Translations under genes and position numbers: made by a program
Assembly: GCA_021776655.1 (NCBI GenBank)
Contig: JAJFFK010000044.1
Location: forward strand, 1-55,539
DNA length: 55,539 nucleotides
DNA from: Henriciella sp.
Lineage (GTDB): Bacteria > Pseudomonadota > Alphaproteobacteria > Caulobacterales > Hyphomonadaceae
Direction: 5' to 3'
In this document: piece by piece, positions 7,262-16,741 of the stretch
How the letters are laid out: the number at the start of each line of letters is the position of its first letter
Numbering within the stretch: the first letter of the stretch is position 1
Notes under the pieces: generated by a model
The model's database searches: none
What the model saw: the letters and a program-made list of their open reading frames with translations, nothing else
Told to the model about the DNA's origin: nothing

Positions 7262-9100
7262 ATGTGTGGAATTATCGGAATTCTTGGCCGTGATGCCGAA
7301 GCGACCCCGCGACTTGTTGAAGCGCTACGCCGCCTTGAATATCGCGGCTATGACAGTGCCGGGGTGGCGACATTAGAGAACGGCCATCTGGATCGTCGCC
7401 GCGCGGCTGGTAAATTGCGCAACTTGGAAGATGTTCTGCGCGATACGCCGCTGCCAGGAACCACCGGGATCGGTCATACACGCTGGGCCACACATGGACC
7501 GCCAACCCTAGACAATGCCCATCCGCACGTCTCTGGCCCGGTCGCGCTGGTGCATAATGGCATTATCGAGAACTTTCGGGCGCTACGCAGCGAGCTGGAA
7601 AGCAAGGGTCACACGTTTGAAACCCAAACCGATACTGAAACGGTGGCGCATCTGATCGCGGATCATTTACAGACGGGCCTCAGCCCACAAGCGGCGGTAG
7701 AAAAGGCGCTTGGACATCTCGAGGGCGCGTTTGCACTCGCCATGATGTTTGAAGGGGAGCAAGACCTGTTGATCGGTGCGCGCAAAGGCTCGCCCCTGGT
7801 TATCGGGGTTGGTGATGGCGAGATGTTTCTAGGCTCAGACGCGCTCGCAGTGGCACCGTTTACCAACCAGGTGGTGTATCTGGAAGAAGGCGACTGGTGC
7901 GTCCTGAGCCGCGACGGCTATCAGGTCTACGCCGCTGACGGATCCGCTGTGACACGGGCAGAAACCCCGGTGCAGGGTGCAGGCGCAGCGATTGAGAAGG
8001 GCAATTATCGCCACTTCATGCAGAAAGAAATCTTCGAGCAACCCGACAGCACCGCGCGCACAATCGGGGCCTATGTCAACGCGCTCAGCCAAAGCGTTGA
8101 ACTGCCTAAGACCGATGGCAGGGAAATTGACTGGTCGGCCTTCACCCACCTTCACATGGTTGCTTGCGGGACCGCCTATTACGCCACCTGCGTGGCTGAA
8201 TACTGGTTCGAGCAATTGGCCGGCTTGCCGGTCAAAACCGACATCGCATCCGAGTTCCGTTATCGCGAACCGGCCTTGCCGACGAGCGGCGGGTTGGCAC
8301 TCTTCGTCAGCCAGTCAGGGGAAACCGCCGATACGCTCGCGGCCCTGCGCTATTGCAAACAAGCAGGCCTAGCCACGGCAGCTATCGTCAATGTCCCAAC
8401 TTCGTCCATCGCGCGCGAGGTTGATCTTGTGCTGCCGACTTTGGCAGGCCCTGAAATTGGAGTGGCCTCTACCAAGGCCTTCACCGCGCAATTATGCGCG
8501 CTTGCCGCCGTGGCAATAACCGCCGGTCGGGCGCGCGGGAAATTAAGCCGCGATGACGAGATCCACCTGACTGGCATATTATCAGAACTGCCGCGCCTGA
8601 TCGCAGAGACATTCAAGCTCGATAATACGATCGCCGCCCTCGCGCGCGGCATGGCGAAAGCCCGTGACGTGATCTATCTTGGCCGCGGTGTGCATTATCC
8701 AATTGCCATGGAGGGCGCCTTGAAGCTGAAAGAGATCAGCTATATTCACGCCGAAGGCTATGCCTCTGGCGAGCTGAAACATGGACCGATCGCATTGATT
8801 GATGAAGACACACCCGTGGTTTTCGTCGCCCCGCACGATGGCCTGTTCGACAAGTCACTCTCCAACTTGCAGGAAGTCGCCGCGCGCGGTGGCCTTGTGC
8901 TCTTAATCTCTGATAAAAAAGGGCTGGAAGCGGCAGGCGACACGCCTGCGCAAAGCATCGAAATGCCTGATTGTGATCCGTTTATTGCGCCGATCCTGTA
9001 TGCCCTACCGGTGCAAATGCTGGCTTATCATGTTGCGGTCGAAAAGGGCACAGATGTTGACCAACCGCGTAATTTGGCAAAATCGGTTACAGTCGAATAG
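7262..9100 (+). CDS. glmS: Glutamine-fructose-6-phosphate aminotransferase
   Basis: The 612-residue GlmS makes glucosamine-6-phosphate from fructose-6-phosphate and glutamine. The N-terminal Ntn amidotransferase domain begins MCGIIGI; Cys2 becomes the catalytic N-terminal residue after Met removal, which fixes the start at 7262 rather than upstream in-frame codons. RRLEYRGYDSAG and HTRWATHGPP are further active-site motifs. Two SIS sugar-isomerase domains follow (SQSGETADT, STKAFTAQ, ASGELKHGPIALI), ending in QPRNLAKSVTVE. No glmS ribozyme is recognisable in the short leader. A hairpin follows the gene. Confidence 0.97.
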   Translation: MCGIIGILGRDAEATPRLVEALRRLEYRGYDSAGVATLENGHLDRRRAAGKLRNLEDVLRDTPLPGTTGIGHTRWATHGPPTLDNAHPHVSGPVALVHNGIIENFRALRSELESKGHTFETQTDTETVAHLIADHLQTGLSPQAAVEKALGHLEGAFALAMMFEGEQDLLIGARKGSPLVIGVGDGEMFLGSDALAVAPFTNQVVYLEEGDWCVLSRDGYQVYAADGSAVTRAETPVQGAGAAIEKGNYRHFMQKEIFEQPDSTARTIGAYVNALSQSVELPKTDGREIDWSAFTHLHMVACGTAYYATCVAEYWFEQLAGLPVKTDIASEFRYREPALPTSGGLALFVSQSGETADTLAALRYCKQAGLATAAIVNVPTSSIAREVDLVLPTLAGPEIGVASTKAFTAQLCALAAVAITAGRARGKLSRDDEIHLTGILSELPRLIAETFKLDNTIAALARGMAKARDVIYLGRGVHYPIAMEGALKLKEISYIHAEGYASGELKHGPIALIDEDTPVVFVAPHDGLFDKSLSNLQEVAARGGLVLLISDKKGLEAAGDTPAQSIEMPDCDPFIAPILYALPVQMLAYHVAVEKGTDVDQPRNLAKSVTVE

Positions 9101-9120
9101 GAACCAGATTTGCGCTTATA

Positions 9121-9154
9121 GAGACCCTATCCGGACTGTTCCGGACAGGGCTCT
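9121..9154 (+). terminator. Hairpin downstream of glmS
   Basis: CCCTATCCGGA (9125-9135) pairs with TCCGGACAGGG (9140-9150) with one mismatch; the flanking GAG/CTC extends the stem. No long U tract follows, so it may act as a Rho-assisted or bidirectional terminator between glmS and the convergent small peptide gene. Confidence 0.6.
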
Positions 9155-9163
9155 AAATCGTCA

Positions 9164-9280
9164 TCATACGACGAAACCAGCGAAGGCCAGTGTCACACCG
9201 ACAGCAACCAATGTCAGGGGGAGGGAAAGAGCAGCTGCGAACATGCCTTGGCGAAATTCAGTTGGGGAGGAAACACGCAT
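9164..9280 (-). CDS. 38-residue single-span membrane peptide
   Basis: This small frame encodes MRVSSPTEFRQGMFAAALSL followed by a hydrophobic stretch ending in AFAGFVV, so residues about 13-37 form one transmembrane helix. An 'aaaaaagga' ribosome site lies nine bases before the ATG on the minus strand. It fills the gap between glmS and the tetR-like gene. I do not recognise the peptide. Small membrane peptides of this form exist as regulators or subunits of envelope complexes, but nothing here identifies a partner. Synonymous conservation in relatives would decide whether it is real. Confidence 0.5.
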   Translation of the reverse strand: MRVSSPTEFRQGMFAAALSLPLTLVAVGVTLAFAGFVV

Positions 9281-9377
9281 TGGATTTGTCCTTTTTTGCG
9301 TTTTAAACAGCGGCTATTCGCTGCCTGTACACATCATATGGGACGCCTTGACCAATAATCAATGAATAATTTGTTTT

Positions 9378-9995
9378 TTATTCAATTTTCACAGATTGCT
9401 GCACCGTAATCGGCAATTTCAGCCCGTTCAATACGATATCCATAACGCCTGCCAATTCGCGCTCAAGCTTAGGCAGGGTCAGGCGAGAGAACAATTGAGG
9501 ATAGCGAAATTTCATGGTCGCCGATTGCATCATTTCGGCGACAAAATTGAGGTTCTCCATCGCTGCGAAATGGCCTTCAGCAACACCTTGCTCAAGAATT
9601 TGCACCAGAAACACACGCTCCTGCGCCATTTTTTCGTTGGCGAAACTTGGTCGCTCATGTGCCAGAACTTCCGCAACTTCCAAGACTTTGGCATCCTTGT
9701 CCAACTTCTCAAAAGTTGTCCGCAGAGCCATTAGATGAAACGCCCGCATCTTCTCTAATGCGTTGCCTTTGCCTCGAACCAGGGCCGCACTCTGTGCATC
9801 CGTCACCAAATTCAATTTGCGGGCAATTGCCTCTGCAATATCGATCTTTGACGCAAAGAAGCGATAGATATTACCTGCTGACATACGGCAATCTCTGGCG
9901 ATTTCTGCCATAGTTGTCTTGGCATAACCGTAATGCATAACGCGCGCGATGGCAGCATCGAGGATATTCTGGCGGGTATCATTTTTCTCACTCAT
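9378..9995 (-). CDS. TetR-family transcriptional regulator
   Basis: The 205-residue TetR-like repressor has its helix-turn-helix at residues about 8-55 (ILDAAIARVMHYGYAKTTMAEIARDC..SAGNIYRFFASK). A C-terminal all-helical ligand domain of unassigned specificity follows. It is divergent from gpsA with about 70 bases between, so it could control itself and gpsA, but no efflux pump or degradative operon flanks it. Codon use is like its neighbours. Confidence 0.9.
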   Translation of the reverse strand: MSEKNDTRQNILDAAIARVMHYGYAKTTMAEIARDCRMSAGNIYRFFASKIDIAEAIARKLNLVTDAQSAALVRGKGNALEKMRAFHLMALRTTFEKLDKDAKVLEVAEVLAHERPSFANEKMAQERVFLVQILEQGVAEGHFAAMENLNFVAEMMQSATMKFRYPQLFSRLTLPKLERELAGVMDIVLNGLKLPITVQQSVKIE

Positions 9996-10067
9996 GCGGT
10001 TAAGATACTCAAAATTTGTGAATAATCAACGATATGTTCAATTTGGAAGCCCTTTTTGAGAGATATG

Positions 10068-11060
10068 ATGACTAAAATGACCAAAATCGGCATCCTCGGC
10101 GGCGGAGCTTGGGGCACGGCCCTGGCCATCAATGCGCAGGAGGCCGGATGCCAAACCCGGCTTTGGGCGCGTGAAGAAGCGATCGCTGAAGCCTTGTCAG
10201 CGGGCAATGGCAATCCGTTATTTCTACCAGACCTTGAGACTCCAAGGATCGCAGCTTCCACAAATATGGCCGATTTGAGCGATTGCGACGCTGTTCTGGC
10301 AGTTGTGCCCGCGCAGTTTGCACGCAGCGCGTTTCAACAATTGGCGCCGCACCTGAAACCGCAAACCCCGGTCCTGCTTTGTGCCAAGGGGATTGAACAA
10401 TCCTCGCTCAGCCTGATGACAGATGTCTTGCACCAAACCATTCCACAGGCCATCCCGGCCGTGCTGTCCGGCCCAAGCTTTGCGATTGATGTCGCCCAGC
10501 ACCTGCCCACGGCGGTGACGCTGGCCTGCAAAGACCGCGCACTTGGCCACGCTCTCAGCGATGCCATAGGCCAACCGAGCTTCCGGCCCTATTGGACAGA
10601 TGACCTGATCGGCGCAGAGATTGGCGGCGCGGTCAAAAACGTCCTCGCGATTGCCTGCGGAATTGTTGAGGGGCTGGGTCTTGGCAAGTCGGCGCATGCC
10701 GCCCTGATCGCACGCGGATTTGCTGAAATGACCCGGCTCGGCGTGGCCATGGGGGCACGAACCGAAACCCTTGCCGGGCTTTGCGGGCTTGGCGACCTGG
10801 TTCTGACCTGTTCCTCGACCCAGTCGCGCAATATGAGTTTCGGCAAAGCGCTGGGCGAGGGCCAGCGCGCCGAGGACATCCTTGCAGCGCGTAACTCAGT
10901 CACCGAAGGCGCGGCCACAGCGCCGGTGATGGTCAAGCTTGCCGTACGCGAGGGTGTTGAGATGCCGATTTGCGCTGCGGTGAATAGCATTCTATCTGGC
11001 CAAGCAACGGTTACTGATGCAATGACAGGCCTACTGGCTCGACCCTTCAAAGGAGAATAA
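10068..11060 (+). CDS. gpsA: Glycerol-3-phosphate dehydrogenase [NAD(P)+]
   Basis: About 330 residues. GpsA reduces dihydroxyacetone phosphate to sn-glycerol-3-phosphate, the backbone precursor of phospholipids. The NAD-binding loop [13 protein letters not shown] is at the N-terminus. The catalytic lysine is in [21 protein letters not shown] and the substrate pocket in [12 protein letters not shown]. Three ATGs (10065, 10068, 10077) and a TTG are available; 'gagag' fits 10068 best. It leads a tight operon with the two small genes downstream, with one base between gpsA and the YciI gene. Confidence 0.95.
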   Translation: MTKMTKIGILGGGAWGTALAINAQEAGCQTRLWAREEAIAEALSAGNGNPLFLPDLETPRIAASTNMADLSDCDAVLAVVPAQFARSAFQQLAPHLKPQTPVLLCAKGIEQSSLSLMTDVLHQTIPQAIPAVLSGPSFAIDVAQHLPTAVTLACKDRALGHALSDAIGQPSFRPYWTDDLIGAEIGGAVKNVLAIACGIVEGLGLGKSAHAALIARGFAEMTRLGVAMGARTETLAGLCGLGDLVLTCSSTQSRNMSFGKALGEGQRAEDILAARNSVTEGAATAPVMVKLAVREGVEMPICAAVNSILSGQATVTDAMTGLLARPFKGE

Positions 11061-11061
11061 T

Positions 11062-11361
11062 ATGCCCCTCTTCCTCGTAAATGCCCGAGACCGGGCCGAT
11101 TGCCTTGATCTTCGTCTGGCCAATCGCAGTGACCATCTCGGCTGGGCATCTGGCTTCGTTGACCGGATCGCGATGGCCGGCCCGGTTTTCAGCGCCGATG
11201 GTGAGAGCATGGCTGGATCGACATTCGTGATCTCGTTTGACAGTCTGGATGAAGCGAAAGACTGGGCTGCCGACGATCCATATGCCAGAGCAGGCCTGTT
11301 CGAAAGCGTTGAGATCGTGGCGTTCAACTGGTCAATTGGCGACGGCAAACCGGGCGCGTGA
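11062..11361 (+). CDS. YciI-like (YCII domain) protein
   Basis: A 99-residue ferredoxin-like small protein of the YCII family: MPLFLVNARD, the conserved His in NRSDHLGW, AGPVFSADGESMAGSTFVI and the FESVEIVAFNWSIG end. The His/Asp pair is implicated in catalysis in some members, but the substrate is unknown. It begins one base after the gpsA stop and overlaps the next gene by GTGA, so it is translationally coupled. gpsA-yciI-like neighbours are common in alphaproteobacteria (recalled, not checked). Confidence 0.85.
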   Translation: MPLFLVNARDRADCLDLRLANRSDHLGWASGFVDRIAMAGPVFSADGESMAGSTFVISFDSLDEAKDWAADDPYARAGLFESVEIVAFNWSIGDGKPGA

Positions 11362-11816
11362 GCAAGACAGATCGACCTTTTTGGGAAACCAAACCGCTGG
11401 CGCAGATGTCACCGCAAGAGTGGGAATCTCTGTGCGATGGCTGCGCCAAATGCTGCCTGCTCAAGCTTGAGGATGAAGACACAGGCGACATCGCCTATAC
11501 CCGCTTGCATTGTCACTTGCTGGACGAGGAGACTTGCCGCTGCTCGGACTACGACAATCGCCAGGCCAGCGTACCTGATTGTGTGATCCTGACCCCAAAA
11601 TCCGTAGGTGAGCTGAAATGGATGCCATCCAGCTGCGCCTACCGCCTGATCCATGAAGGTAAACCACTCCCCGATTGGCATCACCTGATCAGTGGCGACA
11701 AGACGCTGGTGCACACAGCGGGTCGGTCAATTGCCGGGCGTACGGTCAGCGAAGACACGGTGCTAGAGGACGACCAGATGGACTGGATTGTCGACTGGGA
11801 AGGCAATGAGCCTTGA
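11358..11816 (+). CDS. UPF0260/YcgN-family cysteine cluster protein
   Basis: The 152-residue protein has the cysteine cluster CDGCAKCC (residues 27-34) and further cysteines in LHCHLLDEETCRCSDY and SVPDCVILTP, typical of the UPF0260 (YcgN) zinc/iron-cluster proteins of unknown function. The SCAYRLIHEGKPLPDWHHLISG block is a second family hallmark. It starts at GTG overlapping the preceding stop (GTGA). It is the last gene before a palindromic intergenic element. Confidence 0.9.
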   Translation: MSKTDRPFWETKPLAQMSPQEWESLCDGCAKCCLLKLEDEDTGDIAYTRLHCHLLDEETCRCSDYDNRQASVPDCVILTPKSVGELKWMPSSCAYRLIHEGKPLPDWHHLISGDKTLVHTAGRSIAGRTVSEDTVLEDDQMDWIVDWEGNEP

Positions 11817-11831
11817 GCTGTGCGGGCTCCG

Positions 11832-11993
11832 CAGGTTCTGATTATATCTCTTTCGGTTTGGTTTCGCTCAGGTAGCAAGGCTGCCCGGCGCTAATGCGGC
11901 GCGCCCGCGCAGGCTCGGTGCAAAGCACCGAAATAGCCGTGAGCGAAACCAAGCCGAAAGAGGCATAATCAGAACCTGTTGAAAACATCCTAG
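11832..11993. repeat. 147-base palindromic element with conserved core, copy A
   Basis: The arms 11832-11870 and 11940-11978 are inverted copies of each other with about three mismatches in 39 bases (cores caggttctgattat / ataatcagaacctg). The 69-base interior contains 'gctgcccggcgctaatgcgg', a cggtgc-aaa-gcaccg hairpin and 'agccgtgagcgaaac'. The interior recurs at 50699-50770 and in part at 37311-37356. All three copies end in CTAG on the right (here 11990-11993). It lies between convergent genes. Confidence 0.8.
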
Positions 11994-12000
11994 ACCACCT

Positions 12001-13155
12001 TTAGCGGTAACGCAGCATGTCGCGGCCCAGCTGTGAGATCTTGGTCACGCCGAGTAGTTTCATGTCTCGCTCTATTTCCGAGCGTAGGTTTCCGAGTGCG
12101 CGCTCAACCCCCGGCTGACCAGCGGCGGCCAGCGCGTACAGGTACATCCGCCCGCCAGAACAGGCATTTGCGCCTGCCGCCAAGGCTTTCATCACATGCG
12201 TGCCGCGCCGCACACCGCCATCCAGGATGATCTCAATCTTGCCGCCAACCGCATCGGCAATTTCAGAGATCTGATCAAACGGTGAGCGTGAGCCATCGAG
12301 CTGACGTCCGCCATGATTGGACACCATGATCGCGCTGGCCCCGATATCGACCGCTTTGCGCGCGTCGGCGACACTCATGATCCCTTTCAGGCAAAACGGG
12401 CCATCCCACTTGGCCCGCAGCGCTTCGGCATCGGCCCAGTCGAGCGACTGATCGAGCATATCGGAGAAATAATCACCCACCGAAACAGCAACATTCGAGC
12501 CTTCGCTGATATGATCTTTCAATTCAACCAGTTCAAACTTCTTGCGCAACAGATGGTTCAAGGCCCACATCGGATGGGCCGCAAAACTGGCCAGGCTTTT
12601 CAAAGTCAGGCGCGGCGGCGAGGTAAAGCCAGTATACAGATCACGCTCGCGATTGCCGCCAGTACTGGTATCCACGGTCAGGGTCAGAACCTCGAACTTG
12701 GCCGCCTTGGCACTTTGCAGCATCTTATCGTTGAGACCGCGATCCTTGTGGAAATAGAACTGGAACATTTTCGGCGTTTTGATCAGGGCGTCGATCTCCG
12801 CCAAGCTCACCGTGCCGAGTGAAGAGACCCCAAACAGCGTGCCAAATTTCTCTGCCGCCAGTGCCACCGCCCGTTCGCCGTCATGATGGAACAGGCGCTG
12901 CAAGGCTGTCGGTGAACAAAACAGCGGCATTGCCAGCTCTTGGCCCAGGACAGTAACCGACATGTCGACGGTTTCGACCCCGACCAGAACATTCGGCACC
13001 AGATCGCAATCCTGGAACGCGTCGCTATTGCGCCGATAGGTCAGTTCATCGTCAGCCGCGCCATCGATATAGTGAAAGATCGGCCCCGGCAGGCGCTGCT
13101 TTGCCAGCAAGCGCATGTCCGCGACATTGTGGCAGTCACGTAGACGTCGAAACAT
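12001..13155 (-). CDS. lldD: FMN-dependent L-lactate/alpha-hydroxyacid dehydrogenase
   Basis: The 384-residue TIM-barrel flavoenzyme of the LldD/glycolate oxidase family oxidises L-2-hydroxyacids to 2-oxoacids at the membrane or in the cytosol. The N-terminal FHYIDGAADDELTYRRN, the FMN phosphate region ILDGGVRRGTHVMKALAAGA and the catalytic histidine in VSNHGGRQLD are all present. L-lactate is the likely substrate, but mandelate or glycolate cannot be excluded. A short intergenic gap separates it from the TraB-like gene upstream in the same direction, so the two may be co-transcribed. Confidence 0.88.
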   Translation of the reverse strand: MFRRLRDCHNVADMRLLAKQRLPGPIFHYIDGAADDELTYRRNSDAFQDCDLVPNVLVGVETVDMSVTVLGQELAMPLFCSPTALQRLFHHDGERAVALAAEKFGTLFGVSSLGTVSLAEIDALIKTPKMFQFYFHKDRGLNDKMLQSAKAAKFEVLTLTVDTSTGGNRERDLYTGFTSPPRLTLKSLASFAAHPMWALNHLLRKKFELVELKDHISEGSNVAVSVGDYFSDMLDQSLDWADAEALRAKWDGPFCLKGIMSVADARKAVDIGASAIMVSNHGGRQLDGSRSPFDQISEIADAVGGKIEIILDGGVRRGTHVMKALAAGANACSGGRMYLYALAAAGQPGVERALGNLRSEIERDMKLLGVTKISQLGRDMLRYR

Positions 13156-13191
13156 ATTTGCCTCCCAGTCTTCCCGGTCGCCGCGTGCCGC

Positions 13192-14199
13192 TTATGGGCC
13201 GCTCACCGCATGACCATTATCACGCAGCATAGTGATCACACTATCCGGCCCGGCCAGATGCGCCGCACCCACCGCGATAAAAACCGTTCCCGGCGTGTCC
13301 AGCATCGCTTCAATCTGCGGCACCCAATTACGGTTACGATTGCGCAGCAGCGAATTGTAAACCTCTGCGCCGCCAACCCCGGCAGCAGAAGGATCAGCTG
13401 CAATCGCGCCAAGGCCGATAACATCACCATCGGCCCATTCATCAACCAATTGATCAAGCATTTGCGGTGACTCGTCGAGCAGGAGCGCGGTCTCATACAG
13501 AAACTCGATCTGCACATCCTCCGGCAGCAGGTCGAACGCGTCCGCTTGGTCGCTGGCGCTTTCAAGATATCCGAACGCCTTGCCCGCCGCCTGCGCTTCG
13601 ATCTCCAAAACGCTCTCGACCCCAGATTCGGGATCAAATCCGTCAGCTTGCAGTTTCAACACGCCAAGATTGACCGCGCCCATCCACGGCTCCATCGCAT
13701 TGACTGCATCAAGCGGCACTCCGATTGAGTCAAAAGCCGCTTCAATGATCGGCTCAATCTGATCATCGAGCGCGCCGCGCAGGGTCTGACCATCCTGATA
13801 AAATCCACGCGTCAAGAAATCCTCCATCAAGGCGCGCTGGCCTTCCGGGCTTTTCAAATCGACTTCAAACACCAGCGTATCGGCCGCAGAAAATGCTGTA
13901 TTGAACGCGTCAGATCGCCAATCCATATCCGGGCGCAGCAAATGAACCGTACCGAACATATGGATCGCTGTGTCCTCGTCCGACAAGGTCCAGAGCACCG
14001 GCTTGCCAGGACCATGCGTCTCGGCGGCGCGGGCCATTGTATCATTGAACTGCGCCAGAAGCTCCGCTTTGGAGGGCCGTTCCACCTCACTGCTATCAGA
14101 CTGTTCGGTGACCTCAGCGGTTGGTGTTGAGGTTTCTGGACTACAGGCCACTGCCAGCAAAGCAGTTGCAATCATTGGTACAATTGATCGTCTCAACAT
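13192..14199 (-). CDS. TraB/GumN-family lipoprotein
   Basis: This 335-residue lipoprotein (lipobox AVAC, Cys19) has a 40-residue low-complexity linker and then a TraB/GumN domain. GTVHLLRPD near residue 82 and the C-terminal VFIAVGAAHLAGPDSV are the two GxxH motifs of the family related to TIKI metalloproteases. DTLVFEVDLKSPE supplies the conserved Glu. Activity is unproven for bacterial members. The protein is probably anchored in the periplasm. Confidence 0.87.
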   Translation of the reverse strand: MLRRSIVPMIATALLAVACSPETSTPTAEVTEQSDSSEVERPSKAELLAQFNDTMARAAETHGPGKPVLWTLSDEDTAIHMFGTVHLLRPDMDWRSDAFNTAFSAADTLVFEVDLKSPEGQRALMEDFLTRGFYQDGQTLRGALDDQIEPIIEAAFDSIGVPLDAVNAMEPWMGAVNLGVLKLQADGFDPESGVESVLEIEAQAAGKAFGYLESASDQADAFDLLPEDVQIEFLYETALLLDESPQMLDQLVDEWADGDVIGLGAIAADPSAAGVGGAEVYNSLLRNRNRNWVPQIEAMLDTPGTVFIAVGAAHLAGPDSVITMLRDNGHAVSGP

Positions 14200-14341
14200 A
14201 TCAGGCTTCTTTCATCTGCACATTGCGGTCACGCCGCAGGATCTGTTTACACCTGCCACATGGGCACAGATATCTAAACCCCAGATTACGCGCAGACCAG
14301 CAATTGCATCGCACCGCCCCTTGGCATATGACGCCCATAAC

Positions 14342-14418
14342 GCACCCATAGCTCAGCTGGATAGAGTGCTGCCCTCCGAAGGCAGAGGTCATAGGTTCGA
14401 ATCCTATTGGGTGCGCCA
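14342..14418 (+). tRNA. tRNA-Arg (anticodon CCG)
   Basis: The 77-base cloverleaf has acceptor stem GCACCCA/TGGGTGC, a D-arm starting GCTC, anticodon stem CTGCC/GGCAG with loop CTCCGAA (anticodon CCG, reading CGG), the T-loop GGTTCGAATCC, discriminator G and encoded CCA. It stands alone between divergent genes; no integrase or partial tRNA repeat is seen downstream, so it shows no sign of use as an attachment site here. Confidence 0.95.
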
Positions 14419-14438
14419 TTGATGATTGCAGAACACGG

Positions 14439-15221
14439 TCATGATCTGGCGTCTTGCTTGAGCGCGTTTCGCGGGTGCTGTCTTGGGAAGGGCATGAATG
14501 TTGGTACCTTGTTGCGGTAGGCGATGTAGGGCTCACCGATTTCCTCGATCAGGTCTGCCTCTTCGAACGGCGTCGCCAGCATGATGTAGACGAATGTCGC
14601 GGCTGCAAAAACGAGATGACCAACCGTCAAATGTGGCATGATCAGCGGCGCGGTCATCCAGCCGAGACTGATCGGGTGGCGAACCAGTGCGTAGAGATAG
14701 CGCGCCGTCATGCTGGATGGTTTGGGCGGTGTGGTCCTGAAATTCTGCCAGGCTTGCGCCAGACCGAAGAAACTGAAATGCCCGAAATGGAAGGTCGCGG
14801 CTGACATCATCGTCCACACGCCGACATAGATCCCGATGATCAGACCTGAGGCCAATTCAGACTCGACCCGCCAGATTGTGATCGGGATCGGACGCCAAAA
14901 GATAACGATGACGCCTGTCATGATGGCCGTCATGTAGAGATAGGTCGCGCGCTCGATCGGCGCTGGAATGATCTTGGTCCACCAGCGTTTGAACGAAGCG
15001 CGAGCTGTGATTGAATGATGCAGGCCAAACAGGCCGATCAGACCGGCGTCAATGAAAACTGCCGTCCAAAACGGTGCGGGTGTGCCGTCGCTAATGCCTT
15101 TTGGGACGCCGAAATCAGCCAGAAAACCCATAATGTAGAGGAGACTAGCGGTTGCCAGTCCATAAGCTGACAGAGCATAAATCAGCATGAGTGTTTTGCG
15201 GATCATGATATTTTCTTTCAT
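14439..15221 (-). CDS. mddA: MddA-like methanethiol S-methyltransferase
   Basis: The 260-residue membrane protein of the NnrU/ICMT-like superfamily has five to six hydrophobic helices. The motifs [41 protein letters not shown], and [24 protein letters not shown] with a C-terminal [13 protein letters not shown] match MddA, which methylates methanethiol to dimethyl sulfide with S-adenosylmethionine. Other NnrU-like methyltransferases are possible. A methyl-sulfur role is supported by the homocysteine S-methyltransferase two genes upstream. An internal ATG at 15206 is an alternative start. Confidence 0.75.
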   Translation of the reverse strand: MKENIMIRKTLMLIYALSAYGLATASLLYIMGFLADFGVPKGISDGTPAPFWTAVFIDAGLIGLFGLHHSITARASFKRWWTKIIPAPIERATYLYMTAIMTGVIVIFWRPIPITIWRVESELASGLIIGIYVGVWTMMSAATFHFGHFSFFGLAQAWQNFRTTPPKPSSMTARYLYALVRHPISLGWMTAPLIMPHLTVGHLVFAAATFVYIMLATPFEEADLIEEIGEPYIAYRNKVPTFMPFPRQHPRNALKQDARS

Positions 15222-15268
15222 TTCAGGCGGGTTGGCAGCGGCTCTAATTGAGCCGCCGCCAGACTCGT

Positions 15269-16672
15269 CTAGGTCCAGTTTTTTGCATTATCTGCATGGG
15301 TGTTCAGATATGACCCGGGCGTAAAATGCTCGTCGTAGAAGCCGGTATCGAGCTTATGCGCTTGCAGGTACATCAGAGTCAGGATTGCTGGCACCTTGGC
15401 TGGGAAGCGACCGAATGTGTCTTGTACATATTGTGCCATGGTCGCAACGCAGTCGATAAACTCATCATTCATCGGTGCACCTGTGCGGCGTACGGCGTCC
15501 GTCTCCTTATACGGACCTTCTGTATTAGCATTGAACGGTCCGTCTGTTCCAAACTTGCGGCGAACAACGGCCTCCACAGTGGCGCGCATATCACTGAAAT
15601 GCGGTTGGCAGTGGCCTTCCAGAATACCATCCAGGCCAGTGACATGTGGCAATGGCTGGCCATCAATCATGTCAAACCGAAAGCCCAGGCCCGGTACGTC
15701 CGGGTCGCCGCTCGCGCCGAGAATGCTGAACGGATTATAGCCGTCATACATCCAACCGCCCAAGCCCATCGCCTGCAACATCAAGGCGCCGGCATAGCAT
15801 GAGCAGGATAACTCCACCGTGACCTCGGTGGCAGCCACCTGTTCGATATATGACAGTGGGTAAGGGTTATCCACGTCAACCAAATGCTTGAACTTCTCAA
15901 GTCCGGGAATAGGTCGATTATTCGTATCATCGTAGATGCACGCACCGTTTTGTACGAGATAGCACAGTGACTGCACAATATGCTGTGCCAGATCGGCGAC
16001 CGGGATGATGAGTGTGCTACCTGGAACATTCCCGCACCATTGATTGTGCATTTCCATATGTTCCGGCTGGGCAGGTATCTTCAGACGCCCATCAGCAATC
16101 TTGACGATGCGGCTTCTGTGCGCCTCCAAATAGGCATTCAGATCAGTCTCGCCATTGGCGGCTTTGGCATCGACCGCTGGCATATCGCGGGTTGGCAGGA
16201 AGTAGACGCCATTGTCGTCTGTGTAAAAGAACTCGGTGATCTGAAACCCTGCGCAAGACGGGAAAGTACGGCCACCTGCAGCACCTGCATAGTTTGGGAT
16301 ATTAGGGCTATAATTTTTGTTGTGAGGGATCAGATTGGACCAGCCTGTATTGCCAGCAACTGTTGTTAACAGCAACATTTGTTCAAGCTCTGACAGTGGC
16401 TCTGGCGGATGTTTCGAGGTGTAGGCCAGTGGTCCATCCGGGATAGAGGCACCGCGCGCGAACCGGCGCGAACGGCGCCCATGAATGGCGTCTATCAATG
16501 GAAATTGCGTTGCTTCACTTAACCCCTTTGGCAAGTTCGGAATCTTATCAAGTAGGATATTTCCATTCTCGATTGATGTCGGGGTAGTGGCACAGCCGCC
16601 AAGACCCGCAAGGGTCGTTCCAGCTCCAATAACGGAGGCACCTAGTAGTTTACGTCGTGATGTTTCAAACAT
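15269..16672 (-). CDS. Tat-exported nitroreductase-like lipoprotein
   Basis: The 467-residue protein has a twin-arginine signal (TSRRKLLGASVIGAGTTLAG) followed by the lipobox LGGC (Cys27), so it is probably exported folded and lipidated. IDAIHGRRSRRFARGASIPDGPL and a following helix resemble the start of FMN-binding nitroreductase/SagB-type proteins. LMLQAMGLGGWMYDGYNPFSILGA resembles their C-terminal half. A cofactor would explain Tat export. I do not recognise the closest family, and the fold is an inference. Conserved Cys in ELSCSCYAG and NQWCGNVPG are notable. 'aaggaaa' precedes the ATG; it sits between mddA-like and the S-methyltransferase on the same strand. Confidence 0.55.
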   Translation of the reverse strand: MFETSRRKLLGASVIGAGTTLAGLGGCATTPTSIENGNILLDKIPNLPKGLSEATQFPLIDAIHGRRSRRFARGASIPDGPLAYTSKHPPEPLSELEQMLLLTTVAGNTGWSNLIPHNKNYSPNIPNYAGAAGGRTFPSCAGFQITEFFYTDDNGVYFLPTRDMPAVDAKAANGETDLNAYLEAHRSRIVKIADGRLKIPAQPEHMEMHNQWCGNVPGSTLIIPVADLAQHIVQSLCYLVQNGACIYDDTNNRPIPGLEKFKHLVDVDNPYPLSYIEQVAATEVTVELSCSCYAGALMLQAMGLGGWMYDGYNPFSILGASGDPDVPGLGFRFDMIDGQPLPHVTGLDGILEGHCQPHFSDMRATVEAVVRRKFGTDGPFNANTEGPYKETDAVRRTGAPMNDEFIDCVATMAQYVQDTFGRFPAKVPAILTLMYLQAHKLDTGFYDEHFTPGSYLNTHADNAKNWT

Positions 16673-16741
16673 TTTAGTATTTTCCTTATGCTGTCTTATT
16701 GCTGCATCGAAGGGCGATGCATCCGGGAGGATTTGGGGAGG

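Noticed and set aside
14342-14418. tRNA-Arg as an integration site
   Set aside because: No duplicate of the 3' end, no integrase and no foreign genes are downstream.
14201-14536. Minus-strand frame across tRNA-Arg
   Set aside because: It runs through a clear tRNA and ends in low-quality sequence.
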